NCBI GenBank assembly: GCA_000803105.1
Contig: JTDA01000009.1
Coordinates: 1-64,000, forward strand
Reading direction: 5' to 3'
Length of the DNA stretch: 64,000 nucleotides
Source: Coprobacter secundus
GTDB taxonomy: Bacteria > Bacteroidota > Bacteroidia > Bacteroidales > Coprobacteraceae
Part shown: positions 1 through 7,961 of the stretch, one piece after another
Position numbering within the stretch: the first letter of the stretch is position 1
Layout of the letters: every line of letters starts with the position of its first letter
The notes under the pieces: generated by a model
What the model was told of the DNA's origin: nothing
Seen by the model: the letters and a program-made list of their open reading frames with translations, nothing else
Databases searched by the model: none
Position numbers and translations under genes: made by a program

Positions 1-920
1 AGGTTAATACGAATGTTTTTCGTGAAGCTCGCTGTTTCCAATGGTTCAAAGATACTAATTTGAAAGCAAATCACAACATGATTATAACGGCTATATAGAG
101 AGAAAAAGCTGTTTCCAATGGTTCAAAGATACTAATTTGAAAGCAAATCACAACCGAAAAAGAGTTGCTTAAATTCGTTTTTTGGCTGTTTCCAATGGTT
201 CAAAGATACTAATTTGAAAGCAAATCACAACACAGACACTTTCAGTACATCACCTTACATGCTGTTTCCAATGGTTCAAAGATACTAATTTGAAAGCAAA
301 TCACAACTCAATATTATTTCCCCTTTGAACGGGTCTAGCTGTTTCCAATGGTTCAAAGATACTAATTTGAAAGCAAATCACAACCTTTGTCTTCTTCTTT
401 TTCATCTTCATCATGCTGTTTCCAATGGTTCAAAGATACTAATTTGAAAGCAAATCACAACTAAGCGCATCGGCGTTCCACAATGTCGCCTGCTGTTTCC
501 AATGGTTCAAAGATACTAATTTGAAAGCAAATCACAACGATTAGATAAAGATTTTGAAAAAGAGTTGGCTGTTTCCAATGGTTCAAAGATACTAATTTGA
601 AAGCAAATCACAACGGAGTGCCTTCGGGCCTCCCTAATCCGTTTGCTGTTTCCAATGGTTCAAAGATACTAATTTGAAAGCAAATCACAACTACAGTTGA
701 ATAATAATATACATTTCCGTGCTGTTTCCAATGGTTCAAAGATACTAATTTGAAAGCAAATCACAACTTGAAATAGCATTTTTTTGACAATAAAAAGCTG
801 TTTCCAATGGTTCAAAGATACTAATTTGAAAGCAAATCACAACTTTCATAGCGTTTCTTATTTTTAGTGAGTAGCTGTTTCCAATGGTTCAAAGATACTA
901 ATTTGAAAGCAAATCACAAC
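1..920 (-). CRISPR. CRISPR array, 12 repeats of 47 bases, probably type II-C
   Basis: Twelve identical 47-base repeats start at 31, 108, 185, 261, 338, 415, 492, 568, 645, 721, 797 and 874; the last ends at 920. On the plus strand each begins GCTGTTTCCAATGG and ends GCAAATCACAAC. The eleven complete spacers between them are 29 or 30 bases and all differ. Bases 1-30 have exactly spacer length, so the array very likely continues left of the window, where the cas genes would be. No repeat is degenerate, so this end gives no clear leader or trailer. The length and the start GTTGTGATTTGC when read on the minus strand match repeats I know from Bacteroidales type II-C (Cas9) loci. Subtype is inferred, since no cas gene is in view. 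I place crRNA on the minus strand because of that GTTG start and the promoter-like motif inside each repeat. Confidence 0.95.
31..920 (-). promoter_or_regulatory. Promoter-like motif inside every CRISPR repeat
   Basis: Read on the minus strand, each repeat has TTG at repeat positions 2-4, a 19-base gap, then TATCTTTG at positions 24-31 (for the last repeat, plus-strand 890-897). This fits the Bacteroidota -33/-7 promoter pattern (TTG or TTTG, about 19 bases, TAnnTTTG). The same octamer at the same spacing occurs upstream of bcp in this window. Transcripts would start in the last third of the repeat, run through one spacer and into the next repeat. Repeat-borne promoters are established for Neisseria type II-C arrays; use here is inference. 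Confidence 0.5.
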
Positions 921-929
921 ATGGCATAA

Positions 930-1286
930 TTACCTTAATTCATCTCCTAAATAATCCCTAACATCATGATAGTCTAAATCTAGTTGTTCTAATATCTCTT
1001 CATCAGATAAACCAGTATTTATAGATACATTTCCTGATTTTAAAGTTACTCCAGAATTATTGGATTTATACTTCTTATTATTCTTTGGTTTATATTCCCC
1101 TGGTTCTCTATAAGTTACTGTTCTATTCTTATAATCATAAGAGATTACATCTCCAGGAGACCTGTTAGGATCTATATTTTTCCAATGACATTTATTGGGA
1201 TTTTCTACTACTTCTTTTCTAGTACATTTGGATACCCCAAGGGATAAGAACCAAAACATGATAATCCCAAATAAAACTTTATACAT
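930..1286 (-). CDS. Small secreted or membrane-anchored protein of unknown function
   Basis: A 118-residue protein that I do not recognise. Residues 1-19 form a hydrophobic segment after Met-Tyr-Lys, ending near VSKC; this is a signal peptide or anchor. The Cys does not sit in a standard lipobox, so a lipoprotein is doubtful. The rest is polar, with an Asn/Lys-rich middle (about 65-80) and an acidic C-terminus (EEILEQLDLDYHD, about 96-108). The stop codon lies only 9 bases from the last CRISPR repeat. A -7-like box and a palindrome lie 180-230 bases upstream. It belongs to an accessory patch beside the array and is probably not core genome. That it is a real gene is supported by its length and plausible composition, not by homology. 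Confidence 0.55.
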   Translation of the reverse strand: MYKVLFGIIMFWFLSLGVSKCTRKEVVENPNKCHWKNIDPNRSPGDVISYDYKNRTVTYREPGEYKPKNNKKYKSNNSGVTLKSGNVSINTGLSDEEILEQLDLDYHDVRDYLGDELR

Positions 1287-1463
1287 TAAATTAAATAGAT
1301 AATCTATATTAACTTAATTTTACTGTTTTTAATATTCATGGAATATTTAAAGATAGCCAGATATGTTATATTGATACGTTAATACTTAATGTAGGAAAAA
1401 GGATTTTATTGTGTTATTAGGATATGTAAACTTTTTAGCTGCTACCCTAAAACAAACCTCTTT

Positions 1464-1519
1464 ACGGTAATATACCGTGAATATCTTCTTTGTTGGTCGT
1501 AGTCAACACCACAAATATA
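1464..1519 (-). promoter_or_regulatory. Possible minus-strand promoter and palindrome upstream of the 118-residue gene
   Basis: The minus strand carries TATATTTG (plus 1512-1519), a match to TAnnTTTG, but no convincing -33 box. Just downstream is the perfect palindrome ACGGTA-ATA-TACCGT (1464-1478). A transcript would have about 220 bases of leader before the gene ending at 930. The rest of 1287-1531 shows no gene. The assignment is tentative. Confidence 0.3.
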
Positions 1520-1531
1520 CGATTATTTTTT

Positions 1532-1849
1532 TTAATTTCGCCTTAACATATTATTTTCTCTTTCAAATATTTCTCTTTCCATTCTTTTTCTTATTATTTC
1601 CTTCCTTCTGTTTTCTTTTTCTTTTTTTTCAAAGTGTGCTAATATTTCCTTCAATCTCATATACTTTTGTATGTCGTTATAATAATAAGACATTGAAAAA
1701 GCCATAGCCAAAGCGGATATTGATGGAAATATATCAAAGAAAAATTCACATGTAGAAATACTTAAATAAGGAAGTAACCATATACCTAAAAATAATACAG
1801 CAAAATTTATTACTACTATTGCCAACAATACTATAAAAATTGTCATCAT
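1532..1849 (-). CDS. Small membrane protein with charged C-terminal helix
   Basis: A 105-residue protein of unknown function. Two hydrophobic stretches (about residues 3-28 and 36-52) are likely membrane helices. From about residue 58 on it is strongly charged (KEILAHFEKKEKENRRKE) and likely a coiled coil on the cytoplasmic side. The start ATG overlaps the stop of an upstream gene remnant by 4 bases (ATGA), the arrangement of translationally coupled genes in one operon. The layout recalls small phage or mobile-element membrane proteins, but I see no diagnostic motif. The 76-residue frame on the opposite strand is only its mirror. Confidence 0.5.
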   Translation of the reverse strand: MMTIFIVLLAIVVINFAVLFLGIWLLPYLSISTCEFFFDIFPSISALAMAFSMSYYYNDIQKYMRLKEILAHFEKKEKENRRKEIIRKRMEREIFERENNMLRRN

Positions 1850-1992
1850 AATTTTAAAATTTTAAGTGATTTACCCTTTGACTCTTTTTTAACTGCTTCA
1901 TATATTACCGGAAATTCCGATTTTAATTTTTCTATATCTACTGTATTCCGTGTATAGTCTTTTATTGTTGCAATGCTTACTTCCTCGTAAAT
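1846..1992 (-). pseudogene. 3' remnant of a truncated gene (48 codons, no start)
   Basis: The frame reads 48 residues (IYEEVSIATIKDYTRNTVDI, then EKLKSEFPVIYEAVKKESKG and a short Lys-rich tail) to a stop that overlaps the next gene's ATG. The composition is convincingly protein-like. An in-frame stop (1993-1995) lies just upstream, no ATG start exists, and the sequence beyond is AT-rich and non-coding. This is therefore the end of a gene whose front is lost. The pattern 'VDIEKLKSEFPVIYEAV' faintly recalls the C-termini of phage YqaJ-type exonucleases, but I would not assign it. Confidence 0.45.
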
Positions 1993-2152
1993 TTATTTCT
2001 GCATGAATAAAAATTTAATATATTAATAATATATTCTGCAAATATATTAAAATAGTTTAATGTGTGCTAGTTTTTCATTGGAAATTTTTTATTTCTAAGA
2101 TTCAATTTTATAGTAATAGGCATGATATATTCAAACATTCGTTATTTATTTC

Positions 2153-2160
2153 TACTTTTG
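2153..2160 (+). promoter_or_regulatory. -7 box just upstream of rlmN
   Basis: TACTTTTG matches TAnnTTTG and ends 7 bases before the rlmN ATG. No -33 box is evident. If used, the transcript would be nearly leaderless. Confidence 0.3.
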
Positions 2161-2167
2161 TATCGAT

Positions 2168-3217
2168 ATGGATAATAAATCAGAAAAAAAGCATTTGGCT
2201 GGAATGTCAGCTTCTGAAATTGCGGAAGTTGTAGAGAGTCTGGGAATGCCTCGATTTACGGCAAAACAGATAGTATCTTGGTTATATGAAAAGAGAGTAA
2301 ATTCGATTGATGAAATGACCGATTTGTCAAAAGTGAATCGAGGGAAATTACTGGAAAAGTATGATGTGGGTTATGTTGCGCCAGTTCAGGAGATGCGTTC
2401 GGTAGATGGTACAGTAAAATATCTTTTTGCCACTTCACATGATAGTTCGGTGGAAGCGGTTTATATACCAGATAAGGAGCGGGCAACACTTTGTGTTTCG
2501 TCACAAGTCGGATGTAAAATGAATTGTTTGTTTTGTATGACAGGTAAACAGGGCTTTACTCGTAACTTGACGGCAAATGAAATTTTGAATCAGATAATAT
2601 CTATTCCGGAGAGCCGTACTCTTACCAATTTGGTATTTATGGGAATGGGAGAGCCGTTCGATAATATTGATGAACTGATGAAAGTACTTTCTATTTTGAC
2701 TTCGGAATGGGGATTTGCCTGGAGTCCTAAACGAATAACGGTTTCTACCATTGGGCATCGTGTGGGAATGGAACGATTCTTAAAAGAAAGCGATTGTCAT
2801 TTAGCAGTAAGCTTACATTCTCCTTTTCCTGTAGAGCGATTATCTTTGATGCCTGTAGAAAAGGCATATCCGGAATATGAAATTATTGAAAAACTTCGGC
2901 AGTATGATTTCTCGAAACAGCGTAGGCTTTCGTTTGAATATATTATGTTTAGAGGATTAAATGACTCGTTAAGGCATGCAGAGGAACTTGTACGCTTATT
3001 GAAAGGCTTGCATTGTCGTATAAATTTGATACGTTTTCATGCAATTCCTGATGTGGCATTAAGGACTTCGGATGAGTCTTCCATGGTGCAATTTAGGAAT
3101 TATCTTACGAGAAAAGGTATAATTTGTACGATCCGTTCGTCTCGGGGTGAAGATATTTTTGCTGCATGTGGAATGTTGTCTACTGCAAGAACGCAGAAGA
3201 TGAAATTAAGGGAATAA
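2168..3217 (+). CDS. rlmN: 23S rRNA (adenine2503-C2)-methyltransferase (dual-specificity RlmN)
   Basis: Radical SAM enzyme that methylates C2 of A2503 in 23S rRNA and, in characterised homologues, A37 of some tRNAs; it supports translational fidelity. The 349 residues match the family length. The iron-sulfur motif CxxxCxxC is Cys116, Cys120 and Cys123 (GCKMNCLFC). The two mechanistic cysteines are both present: Cys109 (ATLCVSSQ) and Cys334 (AACGM), the latter being the one methylated in the reaction. The N-terminal accessory domain (about 10-65) holds the usual 'MPRFTAKQIVSWLY' stretch. The start is chosen because it is the first ATG and follows a -7-like box. It stands alone, about 80 bases before pdxA in the same direction. 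Confidence 0.95.
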   Translation: MDNKSEKKHLAGMSASEIAEVVESLGMPRFTAKQIVSWLYEKRVNSIDEMTDLSKVNRGKLLEKYDVGYVAPVQEMRSVDGTVKYLFATSHDSSVEAVYIPDKERATLCVSSQVGCKMNCLFCMTGKQGFTRNLTANEILNQIISIPESRTLTNLVFMGMGEPFDNIDELMKVLSILTSEWGFAWSPKRITVSTIGHRVGMERFLKESDCHLAVSLHSPFPVERLSLMPVEKAYPEYEIIEKLRQYDFSKQRRLSFEYIMFRGLNDSLRHAEELVRLLKGLHCRINLIRFHAIPDVALRTSDESSMVQFRNYLTRKGIICTIRSSRGEDIFAACGMLSTARTQKMKLRE

Positions 3218-3297
3218 TGAGTTTGTAGATTTTTTGCTAAAATGCTTTTTTTTACAATATAAATATTAACTTAGAGCTTGAATAGAAATATAGTATA

Positions 3298-4401
3298 ATG
3301 GAAGATAATTATAAAGTCCGGGTAGGAATTACCCAAGGAGATATAAATGGGATAGGATATGAAGTAATATTGAAAACTTTATCCGATCCTCGAATTGTAG
3401 AGGTATGTACACCAATAGTTTATGGTTCACCTAAAGTTGCAGCTTATCATCGTAAAGCACTGGACTTACCTTCTCTTAATTTTAATATCATTAATTCTGC
3501 AGAGCAAGCTTCGGATTTGAAGTTGAATATTATTAATTGTATTGATGAAGAAACGAAAGTGGAGCTTTCAAAACCAACTTTACAATCGGGACAGGCTGCT
3601 TATTTGGCTCTTGAAGCAGCAGCAGCAGATATAGAAAGAGGTGTCATAGATGTAATGGTTACAGCTCCTATTAATAAACATAATATACAGTCTGAAAATT
3701 TTGATTTTCCTGGGCATACTGAATTTCTTGAGAAGAGATTAGGGAAAGGGCGTAAATCTTTAATGATATTGATGAATGAGCATTTGCGCGTGGCTCTTGT
3801 TACGGGACATGTGCCCCTGAGTCGGGTGCCGGAACTTATTACTAAAACAGATATTATACAAAAACTTCGTGTATTCAATCATTGTCTGAAACAAGATTTT
3901 GGGATTATAAAGCCTCGTATTGCTGTACTATCTCTTAATCCTCATGCTGGTGAAGATGGATTGTTAGGCACGGAGGAAAAAGATATTATTGTCCCAGCGT
4001 TGAAAGAGGCTGGAGATATGGGTATTTTATGTTTTGGACCTTATGCTGCTGACGGTTTTTTTGGGTCAGGCCATTTTACTCATTTCGATGGAGTTCTTGC
4101 CATGTATCATGATCAAGGACTAGCTCCGTTTAAGACTTTGGCTATGGAAGATGGTGTCAATTTCACTGCCGGGTTGCCCATTATACGTACTTCTCCTGCA
4201 CATGGAACAGCATATGATATTGCTGGAGAAAATAAAGCTTCTGAAGAGTCTTTCCGTCATGCTATGTATTTAGCGATTGATGTTTTTGGCTGCCGTTCTC
4301 GTTATAAAGAAGCTCATGCTAATCCTCTTCGTAAACAATATTTTGATAAGAGTGGGGATAATGAGGTATTGAATCTCGAGGAGGAAGAGAAAGAAGAGTA
4401 A
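3298..4401 (+). CDS. pdxA: 4-hydroxythreonine-4-phosphate dehydrogenase
   Basis: NAD-dependent cytosolic enzyme of the DXP-dependent pyridoxal 5'-phosphate pathway. It oxidises 4-hydroxythreonine 4-phosphate, and the product feeds PdxJ. Family landmarks are all present: GITQGDINGIGYEV near the N-terminus, VTAPINK, FPGHTEFL (metal-binding His near 141), LSLNPHAGEDGLLG, AMYHDQGLAPFK and the C-terminal RTSPAHGTAYDIAG. At 367 residues it is a little longer than usual because of an acidic tail (NLEEEEKEE). A hairpin terminator follows about 65 bases after the stop. Confidence 0.95.
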   Translation: MEDNYKVRVGITQGDINGIGYEVILKTLSDPRIVEVCTPIVYGSPKVAAYHRKALDLPSLNFNIINSAEQASDLKLNIINCIDEETKVELSKPTLQSGQAAYLALEAAAADIERGVIDVMVTAPINKHNIQSENFDFPGHTEFLEKRLGKGRKSLMILMNEHLRVALVTGHVPLSRVPELITKTDIIQKLRVFNHCLKQDFGIIKPRIAVLSLNPHAGEDGLLGTEEKDIIVPALKEAGDMGILCFGPYAADGFFGSGHFTHFDGVLAMYHDQGLAPFKTLAMEDGVNFTAGLPIIRTSPAHGTAYDIAGENKASEESFRHAMYLAIDVFGCRSRYKEAHANPLRKQYFDKSGDNEVLNLEEEEKEE

Positions 4402-4465
4402 TTGAGGATAATTGCTGTACAAAATATTCTGAAAGTAAATTTTTTTGTTTAACATATATTATAAT

Positions 4466-4520
4466 TTTCGGATACTTGTGGTTTTGTATGTAAACTTCAT
4501 AGGTATCCGAAAGTTTTCTT
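4466..4520 (+). terminator. Terminator after pdxA
   Basis: A 10-base stem TTTCGGATAC (4466-4475) pairs with GTATCCGAAA (4503-4512), with a 27-base loop, followed by a T-rich run. The rest of 4402-4703 holds no gene. Confidence 0.6.
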
Positions 4521-4703
4521 TTATTGTTTGTTTAAATCCTTTTATTTATTAGTAAAGTCGTTTTTTTTATTAAATTTAGATTACTAGAAAAGTTTTTTGA
4601 GTTTTCTGAGTAAAATTATTTAAGTGTTAAAAATAACAGTTTCTTTTGTTTGATAACGAATATTACGGACATTTGCACTAATGAAATATAATTGTAATAT
4701 ATA

Positions 4704-5402
4704 ATGAAATATGCAGTAATTGCAGCAGGAGAGGGTTCTCGATTGATTGAAGAAGGTATAATAGAACCTAAACCTTTGGTTAGAATAAATGGGGAAACAA
4801 TGATAGATCGTTTGCTGCGTATTTTTTTGGAAAATAACGCAGAATCGATAAGTATTATAGTCAATAATGAGATGACTGTGGTACAAAAGTATGTTCAGGA
4901 GCTGAAATTAGCAGTTCCTGTAAATATTGTCGTAAAGTCGACTCCGAGTTCTATGCATAGTTTTTATGAACTGACTCCCTATTTAAAGGGAGGAAAATTT
5001 GTTTTAACCACGGTCGATACAATGTTCCGAGAGGAAGAGTTTGCAGAATATGTATCGGAGTTTGATAAGAGTACTGATATTGATGCTCTCATGGCGGTAA
5101 CGGATTATATTGACGATGAAAAGCCTCTTTATGTGGAAACGGATGGTAATTTAGATATCATCGGATTTAAGGATGTTGTATATTCGGGAGCACGATATAT
5201 TTCGGGAGGAATTTATGGCTTGTCTGATAATGCATTGGATATTCTGAGAGATTCTATGATGGAAGGAGTTTCTCGTATGCGCAATTATCAACGTCGTCTT
5301 GTAGAAAACGGATTGAAGCTAAAAGCCTATCCTTTTTCAAAAATTATTGATGTTGATCATGCAGGCGATATAGAAAAGGCTGCAATTTTTGTTAAAAGAT
5401 AA
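4704..5402 (+). CDS. Sugar/inositol-phosphate nucleotidyltransferase (NTP_transferase family)
   Basis: A 232-residue single-domain NTP_transferase protein. The nucleotide-binding signature is at the N-terminus (AVIAAGEGSRL, residues 4-14), with the lysine of EPKPLVRINGE and the first metal Asp in TTVDTM (about residues 108-113). Such enzymes join a sugar or cyclitol phosphate to an NTP. It opens a run with an ATP-grasp protein, a CDP-alcohol phosphotransferase, a HAD protein and myo-inositol-1-phosphate synthase. By context the likely substrate is inositol phosphate, giving CDP-inositol, as in the archaeal inositol-1-phosphate cytidylyltransferase. That substrate is inference; the fold is clear. 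The next gene starts 1 base after this stop, so translation is probably coupled. Confidence 0.8.
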   Translation: MKYAVIAAGEGSRLIEEGIIEPKPLVRINGETMIDRLLRIFLENNAESISIIVNNEMTVVQKYVQELKLAVPVNIVVKSTPSSMHSFYELTPYLKGGKFVLTTVDTMFREEEFAEYVSEFDKSTDIDALMAVTDYIDDEKPLYVETDGNLDIIGFKDVVYSGARYISGGIYGLSDNALDILRDSMMEGVSRMRNYQRRLVENGLKLKAYPFSKIIDVDHAGDIEKAAIFVKR

Positions 5403-5403
5403 A

Positions 5404-6315
5404 ATGATAGAAATGGACCAGTATACTGTTATAGCCGGAGTAAAAAGAGCTGGAGCTTATTCACCTAATCATATAGGAAATGATGCTGCGATATTTGAGC
5501 AGACAATGCAGCATTTGCATAGTATGGGTTATGTAATACATTATTATTCGGAAGAAGAGTTTCAGACAACGGAGATAAAAGAACCCATTATTGTGAATAT
5601 GTGTCGAGAGATGACATCCATAAAGAAACTTCAGGCTTTAGAGAAAGAAGGAAAAATTATTATTAATTCGGGATTTGGAATAGAAAATTGTACTCGAGAA
5701 AGGATGACTAGACTTTTGGTAAGTGCAGGAGTACCTTATCCTGAAAGTATAATTGTTTCTACTTCGGCTCCAGTACAAGAAGAGTTAGAAAAGAGACGTT
5801 TTATCAATTGTTGGATAAAACGGGGGGATTTTCATGCTATGCATAAAGAAGATGTCAGTTATGTAAGGCATCCGGAGGAAGCACAAGATATACTTCGGGA
5901 ATATGCTTTGAGAGGTATAAGACGAGCAGTCATAAATAGGCATCTTGAGGGAGATTTAGTTAAGTTTTATGGTATTGCCAACAGTGATTTTTTTTATTGG
6001 TTCTATCCTTTTGATATGCATCATAGTAAATTTGGACATGAGCAAATTAATGGAAAAGCAGTGGGAATCCCATTTTCGATAGATGAGATGCAGTCTATTT
6101 GTAAAAAGGCTTCAGAGGTACTTAACGTACATGTTTTTGGAGGAGATTGCATAATATCTTCTGAAGGAGATATACAAATAATAGATTTTAATGATTGGCC
6201 CAGCTTTGCCCCATGCCGGGATGTAGCGTCACAACATATTGCTCGTTGCGTACATAATGTTATTGAAAAAGAGTTGTCGATACGGGCATATTCTACAATA
6301 CTAAAGGAGGCTTGA
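5404..6315 (+). CDS. ATP-grasp family protein in the inositol cluster
   Basis: About 303 residues with an ATP-grasp fold: a central lysine region (CWIKRGDFHAMHKEDVSYV), a following strand (AVINRHLEGDLVKFYGI), and near the C-terminus GGDCIISSEGD and IIDFNDWPSFAPC, whose Asp and Asn are the usual Mg-ATP ligands. ATP-grasp enzymes couple ATP hydrolysis to joining a carboxylate to an amine, thiol or similar group; the substrate here is unknown. I chose the ATG at 5404, 1 base after the upstream stop, over an in-frame TTG at 5389 that would overlap the previous gene. Its place between the nucleotidyltransferase and the CDP-alcohol phosphotransferase suggests it acts on an inositol-containing headgroup or lipid. 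Confidence 0.7.
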   Translation: MIEMDQYTVIAGVKRAGAYSPNHIGNDAAIFEQTMQHLHSMGYVIHYYSEEEFQTTEIKEPIIVNMCREMTSIKKLQALEKEGKIIINSGFGIENCTRERMTRLLVSAGVPYPESIIVSTSAPVQEELEKRRFINCWIKRGDFHAMHKEDVSYVRHPEEAQDILREYALRGIRRAVINRHLEGDLVKFYGIANSDFFYWFYPFDMHHSKFGHEQINGKAVGIPFSIDEMQSICKKASEVLNVHVFGGDCIISSEGDIQIIDFNDWPSFAPCRDVASQHIARCVHNVIEKELSIRAYSTILKEA

Positions 6316-6321
6316 TTGGAA

Positions 6322-7251
6322 ATGAAAGAGAAGGGGAAACAGGAAAGAGTACCGTTGGAGGCAACTTTAAAATCAATGGATACAGAAGAGACGATTGATT
6401 TGTGGTTTTATCGTCCGATTGGGTATAGGTGGGCTCTTTTGTTCCAAAAATTGGGTATTACTCCTAATGTGGTGACTATAGCTTCAATATTCATCGGAAT
6501 AGCTGCAGGGGTATTGTTTTATTTTGATGATTTGGTGTATAATGTGATTGGAATGTTGTTGTTAGTTTGGGCTAATTCGTATGATAGTGCGGATGGGCAG
6601 TTGGCTCGGATGACAGGACAATATTCTCGTTTAGGACGTATTCTTGATGGACTAAGTGGAGACCTTTGGTTTATAACTATTTATATATCATTGTGTTTAC
6701 GACTTATGAACTCAGGATGGGGACTGTGGGCTTTTTTGTTAGGTGCTGTAGCAGGATATAGCCATATTCGTCAGGCTGCTTTAGCAGATTATTATCGTAA
6801 TTTCCATCTATTTTTTGTAAAAGGCAAATCAGGTAGTGAGTTAGATGATTCATGCCAGTTAGAAGCTAATTATAAAGCTATGAATTGGAAGAAAGATTTT
6901 ATCAATAAATTGGTAATGTTTTTTTATATTGGGTATACTCGTAATCAGGAGCGTTTTACTTCTTGCATGCAAAGATTGAGAGAAATAATCCGCTCGAAGT
7001 ATGGAGAGGAAGTTCCTGTTTTATTTCGAGAAGCATTTAGAGCCCAAAGTAAACCATTGATGAAATATACCAATATGCTTTCATTCAACACTCGGGTTAT
7101 TGCTTTATTTATTTCCTTGTTTATAAATGAGGTTTGGCTTTATTTTGTTTTTGAGTTATCGATATTGAATATTATGTTGATATATATGCGTAACCGTCAT
7201 GAAAAAATATGTAGTAATTTTGTGGAGAAAATCTTGGAGAAAGGCATATAA
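6322..7251 (+). CDS. CDP-alcohol phosphotransferase (inositol lipid type)
   Basis: Membrane enzyme of about 309 residues. The family signature lies at about 88-114, with Asp88, Asp91-Gly, Ala-Arg and Asp109. The canonical last Asp (D-xxx-D) is replaced by Gly113, with an Asp one residue later (LDGLSGD). Hydrophobic segments lie at about 50-68, 74-86, 115-145 and near the C-terminus (about 255-290), with a long soluble insert between. Such enzymes transfer a phosphoalcohol from a CDP-alcohol. With the flanking nucleotidyltransferase and inositol-phosphate synthase, a phosphatidylinositol-phosphate or inositol-phosphoceramide synthase is likely. AAAGGAGG (6303-6310) is a rare strong ribosome site; it would serve this ATG or a TTG at 6316. 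Confidence 0.8.
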   Translation: MKEKGKQERVPLEATLKSMDTEETIDLWFYRPIGYRWALLFQKLGITPNVVTIASIFIGIAAGVLFYFDDLVYNVIGMLLLVWANSYDSADGQLARMTGQYSRLGRILDGLSGDLWFITIYISLCLRLMNSGWGLWAFLLGAVAGYSHIRQAALADYYRNFHLFFVKGKSGSELDDSCQLEANYKAMNWKKDFINKLVMFFYIGYTRNQERFTSCMQRLREIIRSKYGEEVPVLFREAFRAQSKPLMKYTNMLSFNTRVIALFISLFINEVWLYFVFELSILNIMLIYMRNRHEKICSNFVEKILEKGI

Positions 7252-7253
7252 CT

Positions 7254-7961
7254 ATGATAAAAGGACTAATATTTGATTACGGGGGGACTATCGATTCTGA
7301 CGGTGTACATTGGAGTGAAATTTTGTGGGAAAGCTATTTACAGTATAGCATTCCGGTAAGTAAGTCTCAGTTTAGGAATGTTTATGTTTTAGCAGAGAGG
7401 GAATTGGCAAAACATCCGTATATAAGACCTGAGTACAATTTTTATGATTTATTGAAGATAAAAATAGACTTGGAGCTAGGATATTTGATCGAGCAGGGAG
7501 TATTGGATTTAGTTTATAAAAAATATGCAACTGAAATGGCCCGATTTTGCTATGATAAAGCTCGGAAAACTGTAAATAAAGCTTGTAAGATTCTTGATTC
7601 TCTGAATGAGTGTTATCCAATGGTATTGGTATCGAATTTTTATGGGAATATACAGACTGTACTTACGGATTTTGGATTGAATAAATATTTTAGTCATGTA
7701 GTAGAATCTGCAATAGTAGGAGTACGTAAGCCCGATCCGCGAATATTTCAGCTCGGAGTTGAAGCCTTGGGTTTAAAACCTCAAGAAACTGTTGTTATTG
7801 GGGATAGTTATAAAAAAGATATAGTTCCGGCTTCTTCGTTAGGATGTCAAACTATATGGCTGAAAGGAAAAGGTTGGACAGACGAAGAAGATGTAATCAA
7901 ACATGAGCATATTATTTATAGCTTTGGGGATTTAAAAAATATATTGTTAAAAGTTGTATGA
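7254..7961 (+). CDS. HAD-superfamily hydrolase
   Basis: A 235-residue HAD hydrolase beginning 2 bases after the previous gene. Motif I is FDYGGTID with nucleophile Asp8; the usual second Asp (general acid/base) is Gly10. Motif II is LVSNFYG, motif III is the Lys of GVRKPDP, and motif IV is VVIGDSYKKDIV. A four-helix cap lies between motifs I and II. In this operon the plausible job is dephosphorylating an inositol-phosphate intermediate, for example phosphatidylinositol phosphate to the free inositol lipid. Substrate assignment is inference. Loss of the second Asp usually weakens phosphomonoesterase turnover, so another role is possible. Confidence 0.75.
   Translation: MIKGLIFDYGGTIDSDGVHWSEILWESYLQYSIPVSKSQFRNVYVLAERELAKHPYIRPEYNFYDLLKIKIDLELGYLIEQGVLDLVYKKYATEMARFCYDKARKTVNKACKILDSLNECYPMVLVSNFYGNIQTVLTDFGLNKYFSHVVESAIVGVRKPDPRIFQLGVEALGLKPQETVVIGDSYKKDIVPASSLGCQTIWLKGKGWTDEEDVIKHEHIIYSFGDLKNILLKVV

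Noticed and set aside
1477..1707. 76-residue plus-strand frame, Phe-rich
   Set aside because: It mirrors the 105-residue minus-strand protein and its composition is not protein-like.
921..2167. Search for a tracrRNA anti-repeat beside the array
   Set aside because: No stretch pairs convincingly with the repeat; the tracrRNA is probably left of the window with the cas genes.
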